From assembly GCF_030295425.1 (NCBI RefSeq), contig NZ_AP027081.1, positions 2,587,001 to 2,651,000 of the forward strand: DNA of 64,000 nt, in the 5' to 3' direction. The position numbers and the translations under genes were made by a program. The notes under the pieces were generated by a model. That model was given only the letters and a program-made list of their open reading frames with translations, was not told where the DNA came from and searched no databases. Below are positions 33,647 to 43,097 of this stretch, piece after piece. The stretch is from Mesoterricola sediminis (GTDB lineage: Bacteria > Acidobacteriota > Holophagae > Holophagales > Holophagaceae). Numbering within the stretch: the stretch's first letter is position 1; every line of letters starts with the position of its first letter.

Positions 33647-35601
33647 GCTGGCTGAAACCCCTGGCCCCCTTCCTGGCGACCGCCCTGCTCGGCGCCCCCG
33701 CCCTGGACCAGCTCCCGGCCTGGGCCCAGGGGCCGGCCGCCTGCACCGAGGCCCCGCCGGCGGACGCCGACGCCTGGGTGCTTCTGGACCGGACCGAGTT
33801 CACCTACCGGGGCGGCGGGGAGATCCGCCTGCGCGCGTTCCGCCTGGTGAAGATCCTCACCGAGCAGGGCCTGGAAGCGCGCGCCTTCGAGCGGGACGGC
33901 CTGGGCGGCGCCGCCTCCAGGATCGAGAAGCTGAAGGGCTGGAACCTGCGGCCCGACGGGACCCTCGTGACCCTCGACAAGGCCTGGGTGGCCACCGTTT
34001 CCGCCTCGGGGAACGGGGAGCTGACCCGCGACCAAAGGACGGTCGCCCTCCTGGATCGCGTCGTGAAGGGGAGCCTCGTGGCCTTCGAAAGCCAGGAGGT
34101 CCTGCGGCCGCCGCTGGGCCCTCTGGTCGTGACCCCGGTCATGGGCCCCCACCCGGTGCGCACGTGGGAGCTGGCCTGGGTCAAGTCGGCCAACGGGTTC
34201 CCGTCCCTGGGCGCGGAACCCATCCCCCCGCGCATGGCGACCTGGAACCTCCCGCCGGGGTTCCCCCCGCCGGCGCCGGATGCCACCCAGATCCGCCTGG
34301 AGGGGGTTCCCGCGGCCCCGCGCCGGGTGCGGGGCGCACCGCACCCCCAGGACACGCTTCCCTGGGTGCTGGTGAGGTTCCAGGACCCCGCCCTGCCCGG
34401 CAGCATGGATGGCTCCACCTGGGACAGCATCGCCCGGGGGACGCACACGCGCTTCGAACTGCCCCGGGCCCCCTTCGCCCCTGTCCCGGAGGCCCGGGGG
34501 CTGGACGCGCTCCGGGCGGCCCTCCGATGGATCCAGACGTCCATCCGGTACCGCATCGTCTACCTCAGCCCCGAGCGCGGCTGGCAGCCCGCGACGCCGG
34601 CCTCGGTCCTCCGGAACCGGTACGGCGACTGCAAGGACCAGGCCGCCTTCCTGCTCAATGCGGCCCGGGAGGCGGGCTTCCACGCCGTCCCGGCCCTCGC
34701 CCGCATCCACGAGGGCCATGCGGAACCGGTCCAGCCCCCCTCCCCGTACGCCTTCAACCACGTGATCACCGCCATCCGCCTGGAAACGCCCTCGGGGCTT
34801 CCGGCGGAGGTGACGACGCCCAAGGGCCGCTACCTGCTGGTGGACCCCACCGACGCCTTCAGCCCCCTGGGCAGGCTGGCGACGGCCCACCGCGGCCGGC
34901 AGGTGCTCATCTGCGAGCCCGAGGGGGGCCTCTGGGTCCCCGTGCCCCCGGACGCCACCTCGCGACCGGCCGTCACCGTCGCCCTGGACGGCCAGATCAC
35001 CGAAGGCCTGGCCTTCGAAGGCACCCTCACCCTGCGGGAGCAGGAGGACGCCCTGGGCCTGCGATCCGCGGCCCTGGAAGGCCCGGGCCCGGTGGAGGCG
35101 TGGGTGGGCGGACACCTCAACCTGCCCCCGGGGTCCACCTGGCAGCCGGTGTCCGTGGACGATCCCATGGCCGGGAACGGAACCGTGAACCTGGTCCTCC
35201 GCCTGAAGGCCCCCGGTGCGCTCCGGAAGGCGGGCGGCGCCTGGTCCCTCGCGGGGCTCGGGCTCCCCCGCGCGCCGTGGCCCATCCAGAAGCTGGGCCG
35301 GCCCCGGCTCAGCGCCGTGGAGACCGGGGCCTGGATCGGCTGGTCCTGGAAGGCCCATCTGAAGATGGGGGGGGTGCTGGCGCCAACCGGCCCAGCAGCC
35401 TCGCTGGAAACCCCCTTCCGGAAGGCCACCTTCCAGGCGGCCCGGGCCGAGGATGGCTGGTCGTTGGCCTTCACCCAGACCTGCGAGCCCCGCCGCTACG
35501 ACCTGGCCCACGCCGAGGAGGGCGTCCGGGCGCAGCGCGAGGACCGCGCCCGGTTCAGCCAATTCCTGGAGGAGGCCCTCACCTTCGCCGTGCAGCTCTG
35601 A
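33643..35601 (+). CDS. Secreted DUF3857 / transglutaminase-like protein with intact catalytic triad
   Basis: A 652-residue secreted protein starting at the ATGA overlap with the previous gene. Signal peptide about 1-28. An N-terminal DUF3857 domain (FTYRGGGEIRLRAFRLVKIL) is followed by a transglutaminase-like domain with Cys330 (YGDCKDQA), His373 (FNHVITAI) and Asp401 (VDPTD). A C-terminal beta-rich region follows. Such proteins are common in Bacteroidota and Acidobacteriota envelopes; substrates are unknown. Together with the upstream degenerate paralogue it probably forms an active/inactive pair. Confidence 0.87.
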   Translation: MSWLKPLAPFLATALLGAPALDQLPAWAQGPAACTEAPPADADAWVLLDRTEFTYRGGGEIRLRAFRLVKILTEQGLEARAFERDGLGGAASRIEKLKGWNLRPDGTLVTLDKAWVATVSASGNGELTRDQRTVALLDRVVKGSLVAFESQEVLRPPLGPLVVTPVMGPHPVRTWELAWVKSANGFPSLGAEPIPPRMATWNLPPGFPPPAPDATQIRLEGVPAAPRRVRGAPHPQDTLPWVLVRFQDPALPGSMDGSTWDSIARGTHTRFELPRAPFAPVPEARGLDALRAALRWIQTSIRYRIVYLSPERGWQPATPASVLRNRYGDCKDQAAFLLNAAREAGFHAVPALARIHEGHAEPVQPPSPYAFNHVITAIRLETPSGLPAEVTTPKGRYLLVDPTDAFSPLGRLATAHRGRQVLICEPEGGLWVPVPPDATSRPAVTVALDGQITEGLAFEGTLTLREQEDALGLRSAALEGPGPVEAWVGGHLNLPPGSTWQPVSVDDPMAGNGTVNLVLRLKAPGALRKAGGAWSLAGLGLPRAPWPIQKLGRPRLSAVETGAWIGWSWKAHLKMGGVLAPTGPAASLETPFRKATFQAARAEDGWSLAFTQTCEPRRYDLAHAEEGVRAQREDRARFSQFLEEALTFAVQL

Positions 35602-35669
35602 GTCCGGGCGACCGATCCTTGCTTTCCCCCAAAAGATGGCGCATCGTTGGAAAAAACAGAAAGGCCCCC

Positions 35670-36002
35670 ATGCGCATCCCGTCCCTCCTCCTCCCGGCAG
35701 TGCTCGCAGGTCTCCTCGCCCCGGCGGCCCTGGCCGGGACCTCCGGCGAGGAGGCGCCGGTCCGGGAAACCGCCATCGTGGAGCAGGTGTTCAAGACGAC
35801 GGCGGACGGCTTCAGCTGCATCTACTACGTGATCACGTGGCGCGGCCAGAAGACGGTCGTGGACGATCCGCTCTGCTCCACGGACCGCAAGGTCGGCGAC
35901 ACCCTGGACGTGCTGGTGATGAAGCACGATATGTCCGACGAGAAGCGGAGCCTGAAGCTCCTCCACCTGACGGTCCTGCCGCCACGCCCGGCCAAGCGCT
36001 GA
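35670..36002 (+). CDS. Small secreted protein of unknown function
   Basis: A 110-residue protein with a signal peptide (cleavage near ALA/G at 22). The mature part has two cysteines (in SCIYYV and PLCST), possibly a disulfide, and a beta-rich pattern (CIYYVITWRGQKTVVDD, KVGDTLDVLVMKHD). The last residues are basic. It stops one base before the convergent dnaX stop. I do not recognise the family. It may belong with the two DUF3857 genes upstream, from which it is separated by 68 bases. Confidence 0.7.
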   Translation: MRIPSLLLPAVLAGLLAPAALAGTSGEEAPVRETAIVEQVFKTTADGFSCIYYVITWRGQKTVVDDPLCSTDRKVGDTLDVLVMKHDMSDEKRSLKLLHLTVLPPRPAKR

Positions 36003-37745
36003 TCAGCCCTCGGTCCGGATCTCCACGATCTCCCCGCCCGTCTCCTGGAGGAGGCGCTGGAAGACGGGGTCGGCCCGGAGCAGGTCCTCGGGACGCTCGC
36101 GGCCGCCGGCGTCGAAGGTGACGGTCATGCCCGCGAGGCCGGGCAGGAGGGGGCGCAGGGCCTCCAGGAGGTGGGGGTTGGCCAGCTCCCGCTCCAGGTC
36201 CTGGACGGTGTTGCGCACATTGGGCGGGAAGTGCCAGTGGAGCACCCGGTCCTGGAAGACGAGGGCCGTGGCCATGTGGGCCAGGGCGCCCAGGGTCCGG
36301 GGCAGGCCGCCCGGGGCCTGGCGGAGGGTTTCTCCCACCGCCTGGCGCAACTGCTCCAGGTTCCGGGGATCCGGAGGCGGCACGGCCGGAGCGGGGGCAG
36401 CCGGAGGCGGCGCGGCAGGAGCGGGGACAGCCGGAGGCGGCGCGGTCGGCGAGGGCGCGGCCGGAGGGGGGGCGGTGGACACGCGGGGCGCGGGGGCGGG
36501 CACGGCAGGCGCCGCGGCCGGGGTGGGCCGCTCCGCCTGCCTCGCGTCAAAAGGGCGGCCCGGACCCTCCGGGGTCCGGGTGGGCGGCGGCGCGGACCGG
36601 GGCGCCGCCATGGGCGCGCCGACGGCCTGGGTCCGGGCAGGGCCGGCGGGGGCGGCGCCGGGACCGGCCTTGAGCAGGGCGTCCAGGGGGGCCAGATGGG
36701 GCAGCTGGGCCGCCGTCAGGAGGGCCAGCTCCACCACCACGTCGGGGAGGCTGGTGTCCCGCAGGTCCCGCTCCCGGGAGATCAGGAGCTGGAGCATGCG
36801 CGCCCAGCGGAGCACGTCCTGGGGCCCGGAGCCCTGGCGCACCTCGGCCTCCATGCGGTCGCGGAAGGCCAGCATCAGCTCGCGCCAGAAGCTGACCCAG
36901 TCGCTGCCCAGGTCGGCGAGGGCGCGGCAGTGGTCCAGGATGGCGCCGCAGTCGCCGGCCAGGAGGGCCTCCAGGACGCCCTGGACGCGGACGGCGGGCA
37001 CGATGCCCAGCTGGTCCCGCACCATGTCCTCGCCCACGTGGCCGTCCCCGGCGGAGACGACCCGGTCCAGGGTCGTGAGGGCGTCGCGCATGGAGCCCTG
37101 CCCCGCCTCGGCCAGGAGCCGGAGGGCGCCCTCGTCCCAGGTCACCCCCTCCTGCTCGCAGACCCAGCGGAGCCGGGCCTCGACCATGCCGGGCGGGATG
37201 AGGCGGAAGGGGAAGATCTGCACCCGGCTCTTGATGGTGTCGGGCACGTCCTGGAGCTCGGTGGTGGCGAGCACGAAGACCGCGTGGGGAGGCGGCTCCT
37301 CCAGGATCTTCAGCAGCGCGTCGAAGGCGCTGCGGCTCATCATGTGGACCTCGTCGATGATGTAGACGCGGTAGCGGCAGAAGGCCGGCCGGGTCTGCAC
37401 CTGCTCGCGCAGGGCCCGGGCGTCCTCGACGCTGGACCGGCTCGCGGCGTCGATCTCGACGATGTCCAGGTTCTGGTCCGGGGCCTCCGAGGCCTGGCAG
37501 GCCTGGCAGACGCCGCAGGGCTCCGCGGTGGGGCCCTGCTCGCAGTTGAGGGCGCGGGCCAGGATGCGGGCGGTGGAGGTCTTGCCGGTGCCGCGCACCC
37601 CGGCGAAAAGGAAGGCCTGGTGGTGGATGGCGCCGCCCGCGGCCTTCGCCCGTTTCAGGGCGTTGGACAGGGCACGGACGCTGGCTTCCTGCCCCACCAG
37701 GTCGGACAGCACGCGGGGACGGTACTTGAGGGCGAGGGTTATCAT
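36003..37745 (-). CDS. dnaX: DNA polymerase III subunits gamma and tau
   Basis: A 580-residue clamp-loader ATPase. It has Walker A GVRGTGKTS (48-56), a zinc site with four cysteines (C-x8-C-x2-C-x2-C in CEQGPTAEPCGVCQAC), Walker B YIIDEVH and the sensor segment SRVQIFPFRLIPP. A Pro/Ala-rich linker (about 370-465) leads to a C-terminal tau-type domain. I see no A-rich slippery heptamer that would produce gamma by frameshifting as in E. coli. Its 3' end abuts the small secreted gene; the radical SAM gene lies just upstream, in the same direction. Confidence 0.97.
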   Translation of the reverse strand: MITLALKYRPRVLSDLVGQEASVRALSNALKRAKAAGGAIHHQAFLFAGVRGTGKTSTARILARALNCEQGPTAEPCGVCQACQASEAPDQNLDIVEIDAASRSSVEDARALREQVQTRPAFCRYRVYIIDEVHMMSRSAFDALLKILEEPPPHAVFVLATTELQDVPDTIKSRVQIFPFRLIPPGMVEARLRWVCEQEGVTWDEGALRLLAEAGQGSMRDALTTLDRVVSAGDGHVGEDMVRDQLGIVPAVRVQGVLEALLAGDCGAILDHCRALADLGSDWVSFWRELMLAFRDRMEAEVRQGSGPQDVLRWARMLQLLISRERDLRDTSLPDVVVELALLTAAQLPHLAPLDALLKAGPGAAPAGPARTQAVGAPMAAPRSAPPPTRTPEGPGRPFDARQAERPTPAAAPAVPAPAPRVSTAPPPAAPSPTAPPPAVPAPAAPPPAAPAPAVPPPDPRNLEQLRQAVGETLRQAPGGLPRTLGALAHMATALVFQDRVLHWHFPPNVRNTVQDLERELANPHLLEALRPLLPGLAGMTVTFDAGGRERPEDLLRADPVFQRLLQETGGEIVEIRTEG

Positions 37746-37779
37746 GGAATGGCCATTCTCCCATGATCCGGGGCGGGTT

Positions 37780-38691
37780 TCACATGGCCTCGAAAAGGCT
37801 GGGCTGGAGAACGCGGGGAGGCGCCGGGGCCGGCGCCGGGACCCGGTCCCGGGGGGTCCGGGTCCGGGGGAAGGTGGCCTCCAGCACCCGGGCCACCCCG
37901 TCGGCGTAGTCGGGGTCGAGGATGTGGAGCCAGCCGTGGCGGGCCAGGAGGTCGTAGAAGGGGTCGTCCTTGAGGAGCCGGAGCCCCCCCACCCAGGCGC
38001 TGGCGGCCCCGGAGGCCTTGGCCCGGCGCGCGAAGGCCTCGGGGTCGTGGACGGGCATGAGGGGGCATACGGCCAGCTTCACCCGGACACCGGCGGCCGC
38101 GAGCCGTTCCATGGCCGCCCACCGGGAGGGGATGGGGGGGGCCTTGGGCTCGACCACCTGGCGCACGGTGTCGTCGTCCGTGGGGATGGAGAACCCCACC
38201 GAGACGCGGTCCTTGAAGGCCCTGAGGAGCTCCGTGTCCTGGAGCACCAGGGGGCTCCGGGTGTGGACGAGCACCCGGGTGGTGGGACACATGAGGAGCA
38301 CCTCCAGGCAGGCCCGGGTGAGGCGGTACTCCCGCTCCAGGGGCTGGTAGGGGTCCGTGGCGGAGGCCAGGAAGACGGTCTGGCCGTGCAGCCGGTGGCG
38401 CTGGGACCACAGGAGCTCCGGAGCGTTCAGCTTCGGCACGGACCAGGTGCCCCAGGCCTCCCGCTTCACCGGGACGCTCCGGTCCCCGGGCAGGGCCTGG
38501 GGGTAGTCCCGCACGTAGCAGTACCGGCAGCCGTGCTCGCAGCCCCGGTAGGGGCTGAGGGCGAACCCGAAGCCGTAGCGCTCGTCCTTCTGGGGCCTCA
38601 GGATGCTCCGGGCCTCCTCGGGCTCGACCTGGAGATCCCGGAACAGCGCAGGCGTCGTCGTCGGTGCGAACGGTAGGAGCGGGGGCGTCAT
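37780..38691 (-). CDS. Radical SAM protein, spore photoproduct lyase-like (Rv2578c type)
   Basis: A 303-residue radical SAM enzyme. The cluster motif is C51-x3-C55-x2-C58 in RGCEHGCRYCYVRDY. Further typical segments are FLASATDPYQPLEREYRLTR and VLVHTRSPLVLQD, characteristic of the SplB-like group, and VGFSIPTDDDTVRQVVEPKAP. Despite the name, members of this group are mostly of unknown function; true photoproduct lyases carry extra features not seen here. It ends 34 bases before dnaX on the same strand, so co-transcription is possible. Confidence 0.88.
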   Translation of the reverse strand: MTPPLLPFAPTTTPALFRDLQVEPEEARSILRPQKDERYGFGFALSPYRGCEHGCRYCYVRDYPQALPGDRSVPVKREAWGTWSVPKLNAPELLWSQRHRLHGQTVFLASATDPYQPLEREYRLTRACLEVLLMCPTTRVLVHTRSPLVLQDTELLRAFKDRVSVGFSIPTDDDTVRQVVEPKAPPIPSRWAAMERLAAAGVRVKLAVCPLMPVHDPEAFARRAKASGAASAWVGGLRLLKDDPFYDLLARHGWLHILDPDYADGVARVLEATFPRTRTPRDRVPAPAPAPPRVLQPSLFEAM

Positions 38692-38757
38692 GCCTCCATC
38701 ATTCGCCTTTTTTTCGCACAGTCAAGGTGCATTCCATCACGACCCGCCCGCCCCGCG

Positions 38758-38787
38758 TTGAAGGCCCGCGGCGCCGAGGCCTACACT
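38758..38787 (+). promoter_or_regulatory. Candidate sigma-70 promoter for the phosphofructokinase gene
   Basis: TTGAAG (38758-38763), 18-base spacer, TACACT (38782-38787). This predicts a leader of about 50 bases with a GGAGG site at 38834. The same -10 box, TACACT, occurs before the tRNA-Ala gene. Confidence 0.5.
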
Positions 38788-38844
38788 GCCTTCATCCCGA
38801 AATTCGCCATGCCCCGGGCCCCCGGGCCCCTCTGGAGGAAAGCC

Positions 38845-40059
38845 ATGCGTCAACTCAAAGGCAAGGCGGTCGTCGCCCAGGGTGGCGGGCCAACGGCCGT
38901 GATCAACCAGAGCCTCGTCGGCCTCGTCATGGAAGCGCGCAAGTGGCGCTACATCACCAACGTCTACGGGGCCCGGTTCGGCGTCCAGGGCATCGTGAAC
39001 GAGGACTTCCTGGACCTGAGCCAGACCACGACGCACAACCTGGAGATGGTGGCCTCCAGCCCCTCCTCGGCCCTGGGTTCGACGCGCGTTAAGCCCGACA
39101 AGGCCTACTGCGCGCGGATGGTGGAGGTGTTCAAGCGCCACGGCGTCCGCTACTTCTTCTACATCGGCGGCAACGACAGCGCCGAGACCTGCCACATCGT
39201 GGCGGAGTACGCCCGCGAGGTCGACTACGAGCTGCGGGTCATCCACATCCCCAAGACCATCGACAACGACCTCGCGGTGACGGACCACTGCCCAGGCTTC
39301 GGCTCCGCGGCGCGCTTCGTGACGTCCGCCTTCGCGTGCCTGGACATGGACAACTTCGCCATCCCCGGCGTCTTCATCGGCGTGGTGATGGGGCGTCACG
39401 CGGGCTGGCTGACGGCGAGCTCCGTGATGGCCCGCCGCGATCCCAAGGACGGCCCCCACCTCATCTACGTGCCCGAGCGGGTCTTCGACACGGAGCGGTT
39501 CCTGGGCGACGTGGAGCGCGTGTTCACCGCCAACGGCCGCTGCGTCATCGCCCTCTCGGAGGGGATCGTCGGCGCCGACGGCAAGCCGGTGCTCACCCAC
39601 CTCCAGGGCGAGACGGAGATGGATCCCTTCGGCAACCTCCAGCTCTCGGGCCGCGGCACCCTCGGCGACGCCCTCTCCGACGCGATCAAGCAGCGGCTGG
39701 GCATCAAGCGCGTCCGCTGCGACACCTTCGGCTACCTGCAGCGCTCCTTCCTGGGCGTGATCTCGGACTCGGACTCCAGCGAGGCGCGGGACGTGGGCGA
39801 GACCGCCGTCCACTTCGCCTTCAACCGCCAGATGGACGGGTCCGTGGCCATCCGCAGGACCGGCGACTACTCCGTGGACTACTTCCTGACCCCGCTGTCG
39901 ACGGTGGCGGCCCGCACGAAGCTCCTGCCCCCGGTGTACCTCAAGGGCGACCACGACATCGACGAGTCCTTCCGGGACTACGCGCGGCCCCTCATCGGCA
40001 CCATCCCGCACTTCGACCGCATCATCGCGCCCAGGGTCGAGCCCCTGGGCCCGGCCTGA
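38845..40059 (+). CDS. 6-phosphofructokinase, pyrophosphate-dependent type
   Basis: A 404-residue phosphofructokinase. The phosphoryl-donor site reads GGNDS (108-112) and the catalytic loop PKTIDND (136-142). In this superfamily an Asp at the second-last position of the first motif and a Lys before TIDND go with pyrophosphate use; ATP enzymes have Gly at both places. So the likely reaction is reversible phosphorylation of fructose 6-phosphate by PPi. The start at 38845 is fixed by GGAGG 11 bases upstream. GVFIGVVMGRHAGWL and the DTFGYLQRSF segment are typical. A nitroreductase-like gene follows after 11 bases. Confidence 0.92.
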   Translation: MRQLKGKAVVAQGGGPTAVINQSLVGLVMEARKWRYITNVYGARFGVQGIVNEDFLDLSQTTTHNLEMVASSPSSALGSTRVKPDKAYCARMVEVFKRHGVRYFFYIGGNDSAETCHIVAEYAREVDYELRVIHIPKTIDNDLAVTDHCPGFGSAARFVTSAFACLDMDNFAIPGVFIGVVMGRHAGWLTASSVMARRDPKDGPHLIYVPERVFDTERFLGDVERVFTANGRCVIALSEGIVGADGKPVLTHLQGETEMDPFGNLQLSGRGTLGDALSDAIKQRLGIKRVRCDTFGYLQRSFLGVISDSDSSEARDVGETAVHFAFNRQMDGSVAIRRTGDYSVDYFLTPLSTVAARTKLLPPVYLKGDHDIDESFRDYARPLIGTIPHFDRIIAPRVEPLGPA

Positions 40060-40070
40060 AGGGAGCCACC

Positions 40071-40712
40071 ATGCGCCCCGTGCTCGCCCTCCTCTGCGGC
40101 GCCGCCCTCCTGGGCGCCCAGGACCCCATCCAGCTGCCCGCCCCCGCGCCCCGGGGCACCCTGGCCGAGGCCCTGAAGGCCCGGGCCACGGTCCGCGCCC
40201 TGGCCGGCCCCGCGCCGACCCTGGCGGAGACCGCCCAGCTCCTGTGGGCCGCCCAGGGGGAAAACCGCCCCGGCAAGCGCACGGTGCCCTCGGCGAAGGC
40301 CCGCTATCCCCTGGATCTCTACCTGGTGACGGCCGGAACCCCGGGCCTGCCCGCCGGCGTCTACCGCTACCTCCCGGCCGGCCACGCCCTGGTCCGGGTG
40401 GCCGGCGGGGGCCCCGCCGAGGTGCTCGGCGGCCTCAAGGCCATGCAGCCCTGGATCGCGGCGGCCCCGGCCGTGGCGGTGGTCGCCGCCACCCCCCGCC
40501 GCATCGACGGCGCCGGCCAGGAGGACGCTGTCCGGTTGGCCGCATATGAGGCCGGCGCCGCGGCCCAGGCCCTGCTGCTGCAGGCGGCGGCCCTGGAGCT
40601 GGGCGCGGGGACCGCGGTCGGCGTGGACCTGGCCGCCGTGGGCCAGGCGCTCAAGCTCCCCGAAGGCGCCCGGGCCGTGGCCCTGCTGCCGATCGGCCAC
40701 CGGGCCCGCTGA
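40071..40712 (+). CDS. SagB/ThcOx-type nitroreductase-family protein, secreted
   Basis: A 213-residue protein of the nitroreductase (FMN-binding) superfamily, closest to the SagB-like group by LAEALKARATVR, ETAQLLWAAQGENRP, and the C-terminal ELGAGTAVGVDLAAVGQALKLPEGARAVALLPIGH. It has an N-terminal signal peptide (about 1-16), unusual for a flavin enzyme, implying periplasmic or membrane-anchored location. SagB enzymes oxidise azolines; stand-alone homologues have unknown substrates. It is coupled to the phosphofructokinase gene by a short gap. Confidence 0.82.
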   Translation: MRPVLALLCGAALLGAQDPIQLPAPAPRGTLAEALKARATVRALAGPAPTLAETAQLLWAAQGENRPGKRTVPSAKARYPLDLYLVTAGTPGLPAGVYRYLPAGHALVRVAGGGPAEVLGGLKAMQPWIAAAPAVAVVAATPRRIDGAGQEDAVRLAAYEAGAAAQALLLQAAALELGAGTAVGVDLAAVGQALKLPEGARAVALLPIGHRAR

Positions 40713-40858
40713 CCCGCAGGGCCCCTTCAGGTCCAGCCCGTTCCCTTCCGGATCGGCCAGATGGATGGCCGGCCCCCGGCCATCGGCCATCGGCGCCGGC
40801 CTGAAAAGGGGCGCGCGTTTCTCGGCGGGACCAGCTACCTTGGGGCGGGAGCCCGCCC

Positions 40859-41473
40859 TTGGACCTCACGCCCGATTCGCCTGGATTCTGGTTGGACCGC
40901 TATGCCCGGGAAGACCGGCCGGGCTGGGACATGGACGGTCCGACGCCGGTCCTGCCCGAACTCCTGGACCGGGTTGCCGCGGCGGGGTTGGCGCTGGGGC
41001 CCACGGTGGCGGTGCCCGGCTGCGGCTTCGGCCACGATGCCGCCGCCCTGGCTGCGGGGGGGTTCCAGGTGACGGGGCTGGATTTCGCCGCCCCCGCCCT
41101 GGCCCGGGCCCAGGCGCGGTATGGCGACGCGGTGGCGTGGCGGCAGGAGGACTGGTTCGGGGGTGGAGCGGCCTTCGACGCCATTTTCGACCACACCTGC
41201 TTCTCGGCCATGGCCCCGGAGCGTCGGGCCGCCTATATGGCGGCCTGCGCCCGGCGGCTCCGGCCCGGGGGTTTGTGGCTGGTCGTGTTCTTCACCCAGG
41301 TACGGGATCCGCAAGGGCCGCCCTTCGCCCAGGATCCGGCCGGATTCAGGACGCTGGTGGAGGGGGTCTTCGACGTGGCGTTCCTGGGCCCGGCCGAGCG
41401 AAGCCACCCTCGCCGGGCCGGCCGGGAAGCGATCGCCGTGCTCCGGCTCAAGGACCAGCCCGCGCCCGTCTGA
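40859..41473 (+). CDS. TPMT-family SAM-dependent methyltransferase
   Basis: A 204-residue methyltransferase of the thiopurine S-methyltransferase-like family. It starts with TTG at 40859 (GGGCGGGAG upstream). The N-terminal FWLDRYAREDRPGWD corresponds to the family's W-x-x-R-Y...P-W-D motif. The SAM-binding motif is VAVPGCGFGHDAAALAAGGFQVTGLD (motif I) and FDAIFDHTCFSAM later. Bacterial relatives methylate thiols, halides or metalloid compounds. The substrate cannot be predicted. It converges on tnaA, with a strong hairpin between. Confidence 0.88.
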   Translation: MDLTPDSPGFWLDRYAREDRPGWDMDGPTPVLPELLDRVAAAGLALGPTVAVPGCGFGHDAAALAAGGFQVTGLDFAAPALARAQARYGDAVAWRQEDWFGGGAAFDAIFDHTCFSAMAPERRAAYMAACARRLRPGGLWLVVFFTQVRDPQGPPFAQDPAGFRTLVEGVFDVAFLGPAERSHPRRAGREAIAVLRLKDQPAPV

Positions 41474-41529
41474 GGCCCCCGGCGCAGGCTCCGTCCGCCA
41501 GGTCCGGGGATGGACCGCCACCCACGGCC

Positions 41530-41559
41530 CCGCGCCGGGGTCCGAAGGCCCCGGCGCGG
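41530..41559. terminator. Bidirectional hairpin between convergent genes
   Basis: An 11-base-pair perfect stem: CCGCGCCGGGG at 41530-41540 and CCCCGGCGCGG at 41549-41559, with loop TCCGAAGG. No T-run on either side, so it may act as a weak or factor-assisted terminator between the methyltransferase and tnaA genes. Confidence 0.5.
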
Positions 41560-41575
41560 ATACCGGCCGTCCGGA

Positions 41576-42946
<1,371 letters not shown>

Positions 42947-42989
42947 GGGATTCCTCTCAGCGGAAATGGGTTGGATGCGGGACGGGCGG

Positions 42990-43010
42990 CGGGGTGACGC
43001 GGTCACCCCG
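42990..43010 (-). terminator. Hairpin in the tnaA leader
   Basis: CGGGGTGAC (42990-42998), loop GCG, GTCACCCCG (43002-43010): a nine-base-pair stem 44 bases before the tnaA start. It has no T-run. It could end the upstream transcript or act as a leader structure. Confidence 0.4.
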
Positions 43011-43097
43011 CGGTCAGGGCAGGCCGCGCCCCATCCTCCACCGAGGAGCGGGCTTCGTGCTCCGCCCTCCGCTGCTTGCTCCGGCAGCCCGGGATCA

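Noticed and set aside
36003-37745. Programmed frameshift site for the gamma subunit in dnaX
   Set aside because: No A-rich slippery heptamer followed by a stem was found in the expected region after the ATPase domain.
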